Shown here piece after piece: positions 17,465 to 26,149 of a stretch of DNA of 64,000 nucleotides (position 1 is its first letter; every line of letters begins with the position of its first letter). This stretch comes from Hyphomonadaceae bacterium. Its GTDB lineage: Bacteria > Pseudomonadota > Alphaproteobacteria > Caulobacterales > Aquidulcibacteraceae. The translations under genes were made by a program, and so were the position numbers. The notes below the pieces were generated by a model, which did not search any database, was not told where the DNA came from, and saw only the letters and a list, made by a program, of their open reading frames with translations. The stretch lies in assembly GCA_022841905.1 (NCBI GenBank), contig JALHQO010000005.1:221201-285200 (forward strand), written 5' to 3'.

Positions 17465-17914
17465 TTAGTGCGCGTCTTCGAGACGCTTCTTGGCTTCCTG
17501 CTCAAATGCCCGCGCATTCGCCATCGCCGCAGGCGCGGCGGGCTTGGCCAGGAACTCTTCGAGCTTGGAGATATTGTCCGAGAGCGTCTCGATCGCAGCG
17601 TCGACGTCCTCGCGCTGGGCCTCGAGGGCGACGATGCGGGCTTTGTACTTCTTCAGCGCCGTTTGCGCCTGGGCGCGCTGGTCGACCTTGTAGAGGTCGA
17701 GGATCTCTTTGATCTCGATGAGAGAGAGGCCAACGCGCTTGCCGCGCAGGATCAGCTGCAGGCGGGCGCGATCGCGGTGCGAATAGACGCGGTTCATGCC
17801 GTCGCGGCGCGGCGTCAGCAGGCCTTTATCTTCGTAGAAACGCAGCGCGCGAGGCGTGACCTCAAACTCGCGGGCCAGCTGGGAAATCGTGTAGGTGCGC
17901 TCGGTTTTCGTCAT
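17465..17914 (-). CDS. MerR-family regulator of the fatty-acid oxidation operon
   Basis: Starting at ATG 17914 the protein has 149 residues. The winged helix-turn-helix (REFEVTPRALRFYEDKGLL, then NRVYSHRDRARLQLI) is followed by a dimerising helix (residues ~75-120) and a tail with no metal-binding Cys cluster. That layout matches the LiuR/PsrA-like MerR group that governs acyl-CoA catabolism and responds to an acyl-CoA rather than a metal. It is the first gene of the operon, and a palindromic site 45 bases upstream suggests autoregulation. Confidence 0.87.
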   Translation of the reverse strand: MTKTERTYTISQLAREFEVTPRALRFYEDKGLLTPRRDGMNRVYSHRDRARLQLILRGKRVGLSLIEIKEILDLYKVDQRAQAQTALKKYKARIVALEAQREDVDAAIETLSDNISKLEEFLAKPAAPAAMANARAFEQEAKKRLEDAH

Positions 17915-17958
17915 GGCGGCGGCCTCCCTAAGGCTTCTGCCATTCCAGATAGCTTCCG

Positions 17959-17974
17959 TTGACGTAAGCGTCAA
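17959..17974. promoter_or_regulatory. Candidate MerR (LiuR-like) operator
   Basis: TTGACG and CGTCAA half-sites are separated by four bases (TAAG), 45 bases upstream of merR. Half-sites of the type ACGTnAnCGT are what I would expect for LiuR-like MerR regulators in alphaproteobacteria. A further TTGACGG follows at 17981. Confidence 0.55.
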
Positions 17975-18000
17975 GAAAAGTTGACGGGGCCGTCATTAAT

Positions 18001-19176
18001 TTATTTGAGAGCCAAAAGCTCCGGCTTGATGTCGGCCGGCGTCCGGCAGCCGTTGAGCGCCATGGTTATATCCAGCTCCGCCGCCAGGTATTCCATTACC
18101 GCTTGAACGCCGGCCTCCCCGCCCAGCGCCAGCCCGTAGACATAAGGACGGCCGATCGCGACCGCGCTCGCGCCCAGCGCCAGCGCCTTGAAGATGTCCG
18201 CCCCGCAGCGCACGCCGCTATCCAGCATCACTGGGATTTTGCCGTTCACCGCCGCGACCACGCCCGGCAACACGTCGAGCGTGCCGATGCCGCCATCGAC
18301 CTGCCGACCGCCGTGATTGCTCACAAGGATGCCGTCATAGCCTTCGCTCACCGCTTTTGCGGCGTCGTCAGCGCGCATGATGCCCTTCAGGATGATGGGC
18401 AGTTTCGTCCACGATCTGATCTTGGCGATGCGCGCCCAATCGAGGCTCGGGTCAGAGAACAGCTGCGTGAACTGCACCGCCGCGCCGAGCGGGTTTTCCT
18501 CCGGCGTTTGCGCGAGCATGCCGCGGAAGACCGGGTCCGATGTATATTGCGCGATCCCCATGCTGCGCAGGAACGGCGAATAGCCAATATCGAGGTCGCG
18601 CGGGCGCCAGCCGAGGATCGTCGTGTCGAGCGTGATGAAAATGCCTTTGCAGCCGCACGCCTCGGCCCGCCTCACGAAGCTCTCCGCCAGCGCGTCCGAC
18701 TTGCCCCAATACAATTGATAGAACCGCGGCCCATCGCCATTGGCTTTGGCGATCTCCTCCATCGGAAACGACGCCTGGCTTGAAATGATCATCGGCAGGT
18801 TTAAGCGCGCCATCGCGCGCGCCACCGCCAGGTCCGCGTCGGGGTGCATCATTTCGAGCACGCCAATCGGGCACGACAAAATCGGCGCGGCGGCTTTCAC
18901 GCCGAATATTTCGCAGCCGAGATTACGTTGCCCTGCTCCGCCCAGCATGCGCGGCGCGATCGGAGCGCGCTGAAACGCGGCGCGATTGGCTTCCATCGCC
19001 GTCTCTATGCCGGCCGCGCCAGCCGTGTACGCCCACGCTTCGGGCGACATTTTTTGTTTCGCCGCCGTTTCGAGTTGCGGGAAGCTCGTCGGTATCTCCG
19101 GCGTCGAGCCGCTCATGCCGCGCAAGTAAATCGCGCCTTGCGTTTCGGGTCCGAATTGGCGCGGCGCATCAGTCAT
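18001..19176 (-). CDS. FMN-dependent alpha-hydroxy-acid oxidase (lactate 2-monooxygenase/oxidase-like)
   Basis: This 391-residue FMN TIM-barrel enzyme oxidises an L-2-hydroxy acid such as lactate to the keto acid. The catalytic His and Arg lie in VSNHGGRQVDGG, phosphate binding in MLDSGVRCGADIFKALALGA, and DTTILGWRPRDLDIGY is typical of the lactate oxidase/monooxygenase branch rather than membrane-bound LldD. No membrane loop is evident, so it should be cytosolic. It is transcribed alone, upstream of the merR operon and divergent from the PodJ-like gene. Confidence 0.87.
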   Translation of the reverse strand: MTDAPRQFGPETQGAIYLRGMSGSTPEIPTSFPQLETAAKQKMSPEAWAYTAGAAGIETAMEANRAAFQRAPIAPRMLGGAGQRNLGCEIFGVKAAAPILSCPIGVLEMMHPDADLAVARAMARLNLPMIISSQASFPMEEIAKANGDGPRFYQLYWGKSDALAESFVRRAEACGCKGIFITLDTTILGWRPRDLDIGYSPFLRSMGIAQYTSDPVFRGMLAQTPEENPLGAAVQFTQLFSDPSLDWARIAKIRSWTKLPIILKGIMRADDAAKAVSEGYDGILVSNHGGRQVDGGIGTLDVLPGVVAAVNGKIPVMLDSGVRCGADIFKALALGASAVAIGRPYVYGLALGGEAGVQAVMEYLAAELDITMALNGCRTPADIKPELLALK

Positions 19177-19335
19177 GGCTAATTCCTGTTTACGATTTTA
19201 CCCGGCATTAACACGGCCCCGCCTTTGATCGACACTGCAAAGTCATGGGCGATTCTCGATTCTTTCGAATTTCGCTCAGGGGTTGGGCGTGAAGCGGCGC
19301 GATGGCGCGCAGCGTAAACGCGGGCGAGGGCTAAT

Positions 19336-22300
19336 ATGAGCAGCGCGCAAAGCTGGAGCGTGAAGGGCATCGACCCGAAAGTGCGAGAGGCCGCGCGCGA
19401 AGCGGCTGCACGTCAGGGTATGAGCCTCGGCGAATATTTGAGCCAAGCGCTCGCGGGCCAATCGCCGACGGGCGGGCAGCCGGCGACGACGCAGCATCCG
19501 CCGCGTCCGCGTTCAACGCGTTATCTCGGCTCGCTCGACGCCGAGAGCGACGACGATTGGAGTGTTGGCACGCGTCCGCACGATCCTTCGCGCCTCGCCC
19601 AGCGCATTGAATCGATCGAACGCCGCACGCAACTCGCCGTCACCGGTCTCGACCGCGCCGTCTCCACCATCGATCGCTCCGTGCTCGGCCTCGCCGCGCG
19701 CATTGAAGACGCGGAAGCAGCCGCCACCGATGCCGCCGACCGCATCTCCGAAGCGCTCGAACAATTCCGCGCCGCCGGCGAAACGCTGAGCGGCAAGCTT
19801 GCTTACGCCGAACACAGCGCTGTTGAGAGCAAGTACGCGTACGACGGCGCCAAAGGCGAACTCGATAGCGTGCGCGAGCGCCTCGAACATCAAGTCAGCG
19901 TTGCTGAAGAAGTTGCGCGCCGCGCTGAAGCCGCCGCCTCCTTCCTGACCGGCGAAATGGAAAACGGCGAAGGCCTCGTCGCCAAGACGCTCGCCGAAGC
20001 GCGCGCCATCGCGGAAGACGCGGCACGCCAAGCGGCGGAAGCTTCTGCCGATGCGGTTCAGGAATTGCGCCGTCTGCAAGAAGAAATGAGCGAGCGCCTG
20101 GCGGAGACGGAAACGTCGACGCGTCGCGCCATCGAGTCCGCTGTCGCTGAAGTTCACACCGAAAATCGCGGCACGCGCGAAGCGCTGCTCGAAGAAGTCG
20201 TGCGTCTGGAAACCGAAATCTCCAAGCGCGTCGGCGCCGTCGATCAGCTGAAGTCCGAACAAGCCGCACTGATCGTGCGCATCGAGCGCGCCGAAGCCGG
20301 CTCACGCGAAAGCACGGCAGGCTTGCGCCAGGCCGCGGGTGCGGCGATCGCCGACCTGCGCAATGCGCAACTCACACTCGCCGCGCGCCTGAAGCACGTC
20401 GAAGACACCTCCGGCGCGGGCGAAGGCGTTGACCTCACCGCACTGCGCCAAGCCCAGAGCGACATCGCCGAGCGCCTCGCCTCGCTCGAAGCCAAGACCG
20501 ATTCAAGCCCAGTGTCGGAAGCGCTCGCGGCGTTTGAAGCGCGCATCGCCTCGATCGAGAATGGCGGCGTCAACAACGACAAGCTCGAACACGTCGATGG
20601 CGCGGTGCGCACACTCGATGTCGCGCTGCAACGCCTGACCGAGCGCATCGCGGAAACGGAATCGACCGCCAACACCGCCATCCGCACGCTCGAAGAAACT
20701 GTCTCCTCGCTCGGCGCGCGCGTCGAGCAAGGCACCGGCGCTGTCGAAACCGAAGTCGTGCGCGCGATGCTGGAACAGCGTCTCGACACGATGGCGCAGC
20801 AAGTCTCGCAAATGGTCGGCGAAGCTCGCCACGAATTGCAGGACCAGTTGCAAGCCGCGCTCGAAGGCGTCGCCGGCGAAGGTCTCGAAGGCGCGCTCGC
20901 GGACGTGAACCGCCGCCTCGCCGCCGCCGAACGCCGCCAAGCGCAAACCATCGAAGCGATCTCGCTCGAAATCCGCCGCATGTCCGAAACCGTCGATAAG
21001 CGTCTGCGCGCGGTTGAAACGCGCAATGACGACGCCGCAGGCGCCGCCGTCCGCGAAGAGCTGTCGCGCATGGCTTCAACCTTGGAGCAGCGCTTCGACG
21101 ACATCGAACGCCGCGAAGCCGGCGCCTTCGACCGTATGGGTCTCGAAATCGGCCGCTTGTCAGAGCGGTTGGAAGAGCGCGTCGGCGCGGTTGAGAACCG
21201 CAGCGCCCAAGCGATCGAGCAAGTGGGCGAGCAAGTCGCGCGCATGGCCGACCGCTTCAACCAACGTCAGGACATCCTCGCCCGCGAGCTCGGCGAGCGC
21301 ATGCTCGACAGCGAAGAACGCGCCGGCGCCCGCGTCACCGAAGCAATCAACTCGATCATGCACCGCCTCGCCGAAGTGGAAGAGCATTCCGCCGAAGCCA
21401 TCGCGCCGGTGCAAAAGGCCGTCTCTAACGTCGCCTCCAAGCTGGAGCGCATCGAAAGCGGGCAAGACGCGATCGATACGAGCGCCCCGCGCGCCGACGC
21501 GATCCCGACGCCGGCCCGCCGTTACGACGACTTCCCGATGTTCGGCGAAACCGAGGACATCGATACGTTCGTGTCGCCGATGGATGCAGCGCAACCGGTG
21601 CGCGCAGCCCCCCTGCCGCCACTGACGACGCCCGCGCCGCCAATGCCGGCCCAGATCGCTGGCGACGACGACATCTATTTCTCCGAAGAGATCGATGATC
21701 TACTCGAAGGCGGACCAGAACTGCCGCCGATCGAAACTGAGAGCGAGGCCGCGTTCTCGCCGATCGACGCCGCGACGGACGATTTGCTGATCGACGATCC
21801 ATTCCTCGAAGATGTCGACGTCATCAGCCAGCCTGCTCAAGGCGCGGACGATCCGTTCTGGTCGCCAGACATCGAAGCGACCACGCCGTTTGCGACAGAC
21901 GCGGTGACCGAAGCGACGGACGAATTCATCACCATCGATGATTTGCCGCCGCTCGACTCTCCGTTCGAACAACCACTGCAGCTCGACCCCGAGCAGCCAG
22001 CGCCTGCCGGCAAGCACGATTATCTCGCCAACGCCCGCAAGGCCGCGCAAGCGCAGGTTCAACAGACGAAAGCCAAAGAACCTAAGGTGAAAGCGGCGAA
22101 AGCTGCCAAGCCGCCGAAAGAGCGCAAGGTGAAGCCCGGCAAGGAGGCCGATCCAGGGGCTCCGCCGCAACTCAGCTTACGCGGATCAAGCCGCATCGTG
22201 CTCTGGGGCGCGGCTGGTTTGATCGCGTTGCTCGTTGTCGGCGGCGCGCGTTACATTGCTGACCAACAAGAAGCCTCGGTCGAGCCCCAAGCGCAGCCGG

Positions 22301-23091
22301 AAGCCGAACCGCCGACCGCGATCGATCCGGGCGCGCCACTGCCGCCGCCGGATCCGTTCGCCGAAGCGCCAATGGAAGGCATCGCGCCCGATGGCGGCGC
22401 AACTGGCGCTGAAGGCGTGCCGCTTGCTAGCGGCGGCACGGTTCAGCCCGTGGTCGCCGGCCCGCTCGCGCCGCGCAACCTCTCGCTCGAACAAGCCGCG
22501 CAAAGCGGCGACCTGACAGCGCAGTACGAACTCGCACTGCAACGCATCGCTGCCGGACGCTCATCGGACGGCGTCACAATGCTGCGCCGCGCTGCCGATC
22601 GCGGTTTCGCCATGGCCCAGTATCGTCTCGCCAAGCTCTATGAGCGCGGCGAAGGCGTACCCACCGACCTCGCGGTCGCGCGGCAATGGACCGAGCGCGC
22701 CGCCGCCGCCGGCAACCGCCGCGCCATGCACGATCTCGGCGTCTACTTCGCACGCGGCGAAGGCGCACCGTTGGACGAAGCGGCGGCGTTCCGCTGGTTC
22801 CGCCAGGCGGCGGAACTCGGCGTCGCCGACAGCCAGTACAATCTGGGCGTTCTCTACCAGCAAGGCCGCGGCGTAAACGCGAGCCCGACCGAGGCGATGT
22901 TCTGGTTTCTGGTGGCCGCCCGTCAGGGCGATCAGGACGCTGGCGCGCGCGCCGCGGCGCTGGAAGCGCAGCTGCAGACGAACCAGGTCGAGCAAGCCCG
23001 GGCCCGCGCCCAGGCTTTCCGCCCGCGCGCTGCAAGTGCGATCGCCAACGGTGAGTTCGGGCAGCGCGCCTGGGCCCGGCCGGCCGCTTAA
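19336..23091 (+). CDS. PodJ-like polarity protein: coiled coil, single TM, periplasmic Sel1 repeats
   Basis: This 1251-residue protein opens with a short conserved head (VKGIDPKVREAAREAAARQG, then MSLGEYLSQAL). About residues 90-700 are a long Ala/Glu/Arg heptad coiled coil, residues ~710-890 an acidic Pro-rich stretch, residues ~905-935 a Lys-rich patch, and one TM helix lies near 953-973 (RIVLWGAAGLIALLVVGGA). After a Pro linker, residues ~1050-1200 contain about four Sel1 repeats (AQYRLAKLYERGEGVPTD, DSQYNLGVLYQQGRGV). This layout matches the cell-pole organiser PodJ, but the usual C-terminal peptidoglycan-binding domain is missing; the protein ends soon after the repeats. Confidence 0.8.
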   Translation: MSSAQSWSVKGIDPKVREAAREAAARQGMSLGEYLSQALAGQSPTGGQPATTQHPPRPRSTRYLGSLDAESDDDWSVGTRPHDPSRLAQRIESIERRTQLAVTGLDRAVSTIDRSVLGLAARIEDAEAAATDAADRISEALEQFRAAGETLSGKLAYAEHSAVESKYAYDGAKGELDSVRERLEHQVSVAEEVARRAEAAASFLTGEMENGEGLVAKTLAEARAIAEDAARQAAEASADAVQELRRLQEEMSERLAETETSTRRAIESAVAEVHTENRGTREALLEEVVRLETEISKRVGAVDQLKSEQAALIVRIERAEAGSRESTAGLRQAAGAAIADLRNAQLTLAARLKHVEDTSGAGEGVDLTALRQAQSDIAERLASLEAKTDSSPVSEALAAFEARIASIENGGVNNDKLEHVDGAVRTLDVALQRLTERIAETESTANTAIRTLEETVSSLGARVEQGTGAVETEVVRAMLEQRLDTMAQQVSQMVGEARHELQDQLQAALEGVAGEGLEGALADVNRRLAAAERRQAQTIEAISLEIRRMSETVDKRLRAVETRNDDAAGAAVREELSRMASTLEQRFDDIERREAGAFDRMGLEIGRLSERLEERVGAVENRSAQAIEQVGEQVARMADRFNQRQDILARELGERMLDSEERAGARVTEAINSIMHRLAEVEEHSAEAIAPVQKAVSNVASKLERIESGQDAIDTSAPRADAIPTPARRYDDFPMFGETEDIDTFVSPMDAAQPVRAAPLPPLTTPAPPMPAQIAGDDDIYFSEEIDDLLEGGPELPPIETESEAAFSPIDAATDDLLIDDPFLEDVDVISQPAQGADDPFWSPDIEATTPFATDAVTEATDEFITIDDLPPLDSPFEQPLQLDPEQPAPAGKHDYLANARKAAQAQVQQTKAKEPKVKAAKAAKPPKERKVKPGKEADPGAPPQLSLRGSSRIVLWGAAGLIALLVVGGARYIADQQEASVEPQAQPEAEPPTAIDPGAPLPPPDPFAEAPMEGIAPDGGATGAEGVPLASGGTVQPVVAGPLAPRNLSLEQAAQSGDLTAQYELALQRIAAGRSSDGVTMLRRAADRGFAMAQYRLAKLYERGEGVPTDLAVARQWTERAAAAGNRRAMHDLGVYFARGEGAPLDEAAAFRWFRQAAELGVADSQYNLGVLYQQGRGVNASPTEAMFWFLVAARQGDQDAGARAAALEAQLQTNQVEQARARAQAFRPRAASAIANGEFGQRAWARPAA

Positions 23092-23196
23092 GGGCTACGA
23101 CTTTTCTCCTCTGACCGGCGTTGCCTCCGCCAGCGACGGCGCCCATAAGGGGCGCTGGGCGATGACGCGCACGCGTTATTCAGTCAGAGCGGACAT

Positions 23197-24111
23197 TTGA
23201 TTTACCTGCCGATCGCCGAGATGCCGGTGAGCGTGCTGCTCGTCCTTTTGGTCAGCGGCGCCGTCGGATTTGTGTCGGGCCTTGTGGGCGTCGGCGGCGG
23301 TTTCATCATGACGCCGGCGCTGATTTTCCTCGGTGTGCCCGCACCCGTCGCGGTCGCCACTGGCGCCAGCCAGATCGCGGCGACGTCCTTCTCCGGCATT
23401 ATGACGCAAACACGACGCAAGGCCGTCGATTGGCGCATGGGACTGCTGCTCTCGATCGGCGGCGTCGCCGGCAGCGCATCGGGCGTGTGGATATTCGAGC
23501 GGCTGCTGCGTCTCGGCCAACTCGATCTCATCATCTCGCTGCTCTACCTCGTGCTGCTCTCCGGGGTCGGCTTTTTGATGCTGAGCGAAAGCTACGCATT
23601 GATACGCGGGCGTACGACGCGCGGCGTCTCGATCCTGCGCCGGCCAGCGCGGACGGTGGCGCACACCTTGCCCTTTCGCATCGCCTTCCCGCGCTCTGGG
23701 CTTTACATCAGTGTCATACCACCGCTCGCGCTCGGCTTCGCCATCGGCACGCTCGCCGCCATTATGGGCATTGGCGGCGGCTTCATCCTCATCCCGGCGA
23801 TGATCTACCTCTTGCGCATGCCGACCAATGTCGTTGTCGGCACTTCGCTGTTTCAAGTTCTGATCGTCTCATCGCTCGTCGTCGTGCTGCAATCGGCGGC
23901 GACACGCACGGTCGACCTCGTGCTCGCGGCGCTCTTGATGCTGGGCGGCGTGATCGGCGCGCAATTCGGCGCGCGCATTGGCGCCGGCCTGAAGAACGAA
24001 CAGATCCGCGGCCTGCTCGGCATCCTGCTGATCCTGGCCAGCCTCAAGTTCTTGTGGGACCTGGTGATCCCACCGGTTGAACCCTACGTGCTCGGCGGAG
24101 GCCTTTGGTGA
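23197..24111 (+). CDS. TauE/SafE (TSUP) family transporter
   Basis: This ~304-residue inner-membrane protein has eight or so hydrophobic helices and the duplicated TSUP motif: VGFVSGLVGVGGGFIMTP in the first half and AAIMGIGGGFILIPAMIYL in the second. Members export sulfite, sulfoacetate or related organosulfur anions. The start appears to be a TTG at 23197, because homologues keep the YLPIAE segment before the first helix; ATG at 23221 is the alternative. It overlaps the next gene (GTGA), its usual TIGR02186 partner. Confidence 0.88.
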   Translation: MIYLPIAEMPVSVLLVLLVSGAVGFVSGLVGVGGGFIMTPALIFLGVPAPVAVATGASQIAATSFSGIMTQTRRKAVDWRMGLLLSIGGVAGSASGVWIFERLLRLGQLDLIISLLYLVLLSGVGFLMLSESYALIRGRTTRGVSILRRPARTVAHTLPFRIAFPRSGLYISVIPPLALGFAIGTLAAIMGIGGGFILIPAMIYLLRMPTNVVVGTSLFQVLIVSSLVVVLQSAATRTVDLVLAALLMLGGVIGAQFGARIGAGLKNEQIRGLLGILLILASLKFLWDLVIPPVEPYVLGGGLW

Positions 24112-24893
24112 AGCGCGCGCTTGCCGCCCTCGCTTTCGCCCTCTGCTGCGCCACCGCTTCGGCGCAACAGCCCGGCGACATGCTGAACGATCTGCCGGCC
24201 GCCGTCGCCGAAGAGCAGATCACTGTCAGCTCCGACTATCGCGGCTCCTACATCACCGTGTTCGGGGTCAACCCCGACCGGCGCGGACGCGGCGATATCG
24301 TCGTCGTCGTGCGCGGACCGAGCGAAGGCGCTGTGGTGATGCGCAAGCGTCGCGTGTTCGGACTCTGGATCAACGGCGATCCGGTTGAGTTCGCGCAAGC
24401 GCCGTCCTTCTTCGCGGTGCTGAGCAATCGCCCGCTCCGCCAAATCGCAAACGCGCAATCGATTTGGCAATACCAGCTCGACCCCGCCGCGTCGGCGCAA
24501 CTCGCCAGTTCCGTGCCGGCTGGCGGCGACCCATCAGCCTATCGCCGCGCGCTGGTGCGGCTGCGCTACGCGCAAGGGCTCTATCAATCCTACGCCGGCC
24601 AGCCGCGCCCCGAACAACGCGGCGGCTTGACCATGTATCAAGGCGGCCTCTTCCGCGCCGTCGTGCGCCTGCCCGCCAACGCGCCGATCGCGCGCTACAA
24701 TGCCGACACGTATCTCTTTCGCGATGGTCGGCTGATTTCCTCGCAGCGCATCCCGATCACCATTTCGCGCGTCGGCATCGAGCGCCGCATCCACGATCTC
24801 GCCACCACCGCGTCGTGGGCATACGGCATCATGACTGTGCTGTTAGCGCTGTTCGCGGGTTGGGTCGCGGCGCTAATCTTCCGCCGGACGTGA
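24108..24893 (+). CDS. TIGR02186-type envelope protein
   Basis: A GTG at 24108, preceded by GGAGG and overlapping the transporter's TGA, gives 261 residues. There is a signal peptide ending in ATASAQQ, a large periplasmic beta-rich part (TVSSDYRGSYITVFGVNPDR, DIVVVVRGPSEGAVVMRKRR), and one TM helix at the C-terminus (IMTVLLALFAGWVAALIF). This matches a family found next to TauE-like transporters in alphaproteobacteria. Function is not established; a role as a periplasmic partner of the transporter is inferred from conserved pairing. Confidence 0.78.
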   Translation: MKRALAALAFALCCATASAQQPGDMLNDLPAAVAEEQITVSSDYRGSYITVFGVNPDRRGRGDIVVVVRGPSEGAVVMRKRRVFGLWINGDPVEFAQAPSFFAVLSNRPLRQIANAQSIWQYQLDPAASAQLASSVPAGGDPSAYRRALVRLRYAQGLYQSYAGQPRPEQRGGLTMYQGGLFRAVVRLPANAPIARYNADTYLFRDGRLISSQRIPITISRVGIERRIHDLATTASWAYGIMTVLLALFAGWVAALIFRRT

Positions 24894-25369
24894 GCGCCGA
24901 CCCACCACCGTTTTTGCCGCGTGCGGCGCTGCGCTTGGGTTTCCTGGGCCTCGCGCCACTGGCGATTTCGGCGCTGGTGACGCTCTCGCAGCACCAGGAC
25001 ACCGCCCACCTCGCCGTCATCGCGTTTTCGATCTACGCGGCCGTGTTGCTCTCGTTTCTTGGCGGCGTGCGCTGCGGTTTCGAGATCATGCGCGCGCCGC
25101 AAGAGCCCAACGCCTTGCGCTTACTATTCAGCGCGATCCCGGCACTCGCCGGCTGGGCGTTGACGCTTCTGGTCGTGCTGGTGCCGCCCGCGCTGGGCGC
25201 GTCGTCGGCTTTCGCGGGATTATTCGCGGCGCAATACGTCTGGGATCACCGCAGCGCCATCGATGCCGGCGCGCCGGAATGGTATCCGCTGCTTCGCCGC
25301 GTGCTGACGGGCGGCGCCATGATCGTGTGCCTGCTCATCCCGCTCGCAACGGCGCTGCAACGCATCTAG
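24890..25369 (+). CDS. DUF3429 membrane protein
   Basis: The GTG at 24890 overlaps the previous stop (GTGA) and gives 159 residues; a much longer upstream frame over the preceding gene is a shadow. The protein has about five TM helices (LGFLGLAPLAISALVTL, YAAVLLSFLGGVRCGFEI, ALAGWALTLLVVLVPPAL and two more) and the motif SFLGGVRCGFE seen in DUF3429 proteins. Function is unknown. It ends in a shared CTAG with the convergent phosphoesterase. Confidence 0.77.
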   Translation: MSADPPPFLPRAALRLGFLGLAPLAISALVTLSQHQDTAHLAVIAFSIYAAVLLSFLGGVRCGFEIMRAPQEPNALRLLFSAIPALAGWALTLLVVLVPPALGASSAFAGLFAAQYVWDHRSAIDAGAPEWYPLLRRVLTGGAMIVCLLIPLATALQRI

Positions 25370-26130
25370 TCGCTGAGCAAACGCTCCTGCGGCGCCGGCA
25401 GCACCCGCGCTTTGCCCAGCACCAACGCCATCGCGCCGTCTGGAAATAGCGGATCGAACGCTTCGTCGCGCAGATTGAGCCCGCCAGTGAAGGCGCCGAA
25501 CGCCGGCATCACCAGACGCTCGCCATCGGTGGCGAAACAACGCCGCCGCACGCTGCGGCCGCGCCCCGCCACTTTCGCACACGGATGCAAATGGCCTGCG
25601 ATCTCACCGGGTGCGACGCCCAGCGTAGGCTCATGCCGCAACACCAGCGCGCCGAGATGCAGCACCTCGCGCACCGCACCGCCCAGCGTCTCGGGCGCGC
25701 GGCCATCGTGATTGCCTTCGACCCATACCCAATCGCAGCGCGCGATCATGCTTTGCAGCAGTTCGCGGTCGCGCTCGGCGAGACGCGCCACGCCCGCGCC
25801 ATCGTGAAAGCTATCGCCCAGCGACACCACGATCTCCGGCGCCAGCGCCTCCATCAGCGCCGCAACGCGAGTCAATGTCGCGTGCGTGTCGTACGGCGGC
25901 AGCATCTGCCCGCGCAGTGCGTAGGACGAGCCCTTCTCCAAGTGCAAATCGGAAACGATCAGCGCCTTCGATTCAGCAACCCAGAGCGCGCCATCCGGCA
26001 ACGCCGTCACCGTCACCCCACACATCCGCGCCTCAACGTTGGCGCCCACAATCGCCAGCGGCGGCAGCGGACGCGCAACCGTCCGCCGCAGGCGCGGCGT
26101 TTTCTTCGGCACTTGCGACAGCATGGGCAT
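25366..26130 (-). CDS. pdeM: PdeM-type metallophosphoesterase, ligase-associated
   Basis: This calcineurin-like phosphoesterase has all metal ligands in order: SDLHLEKGSSYALRG, GDSFHDG, EGNHDGR, LRHEP and GHLHPCAK. That set and the VSDLHLEKGS start identify the phosphodiesterase associated with the ATP-dependent DNA ligase/DEXH helicase repair group. The start is uncertain: ATG 26130 follows the upstream gene cleanly, while ATG 26025 (before TVTALPDGALWV) fits typical family length better. The helicase of the same group lies 2 kb away with a sulfatase gene in between. Confidence 0.85.
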   Translation of the reverse strand: MPMLSQVPKKTPRLRRTVARPLPPLAIVGANVEARMCGVTVTALPDGALWVAESKALIVSDLHLEKGSSYALRGQMLPPYDTHATLTRVAALMEALAPEIVVSLGDSFHDGAGVARLAERDRELLQSMIARCDWVWVEGNHDGRAPETLGGAVREVLHLGALVLRHEPTLGVAPGEIAGHLHPCAKVAGRGRSVRRRCFATDGERLVMPAFGAFTGGLNLRDEAFDPLFPDGAMALVLGKARVLPAPQERLLSD

Positions 26131-26149
26131 CAGCAGCGCACCAGATTCG

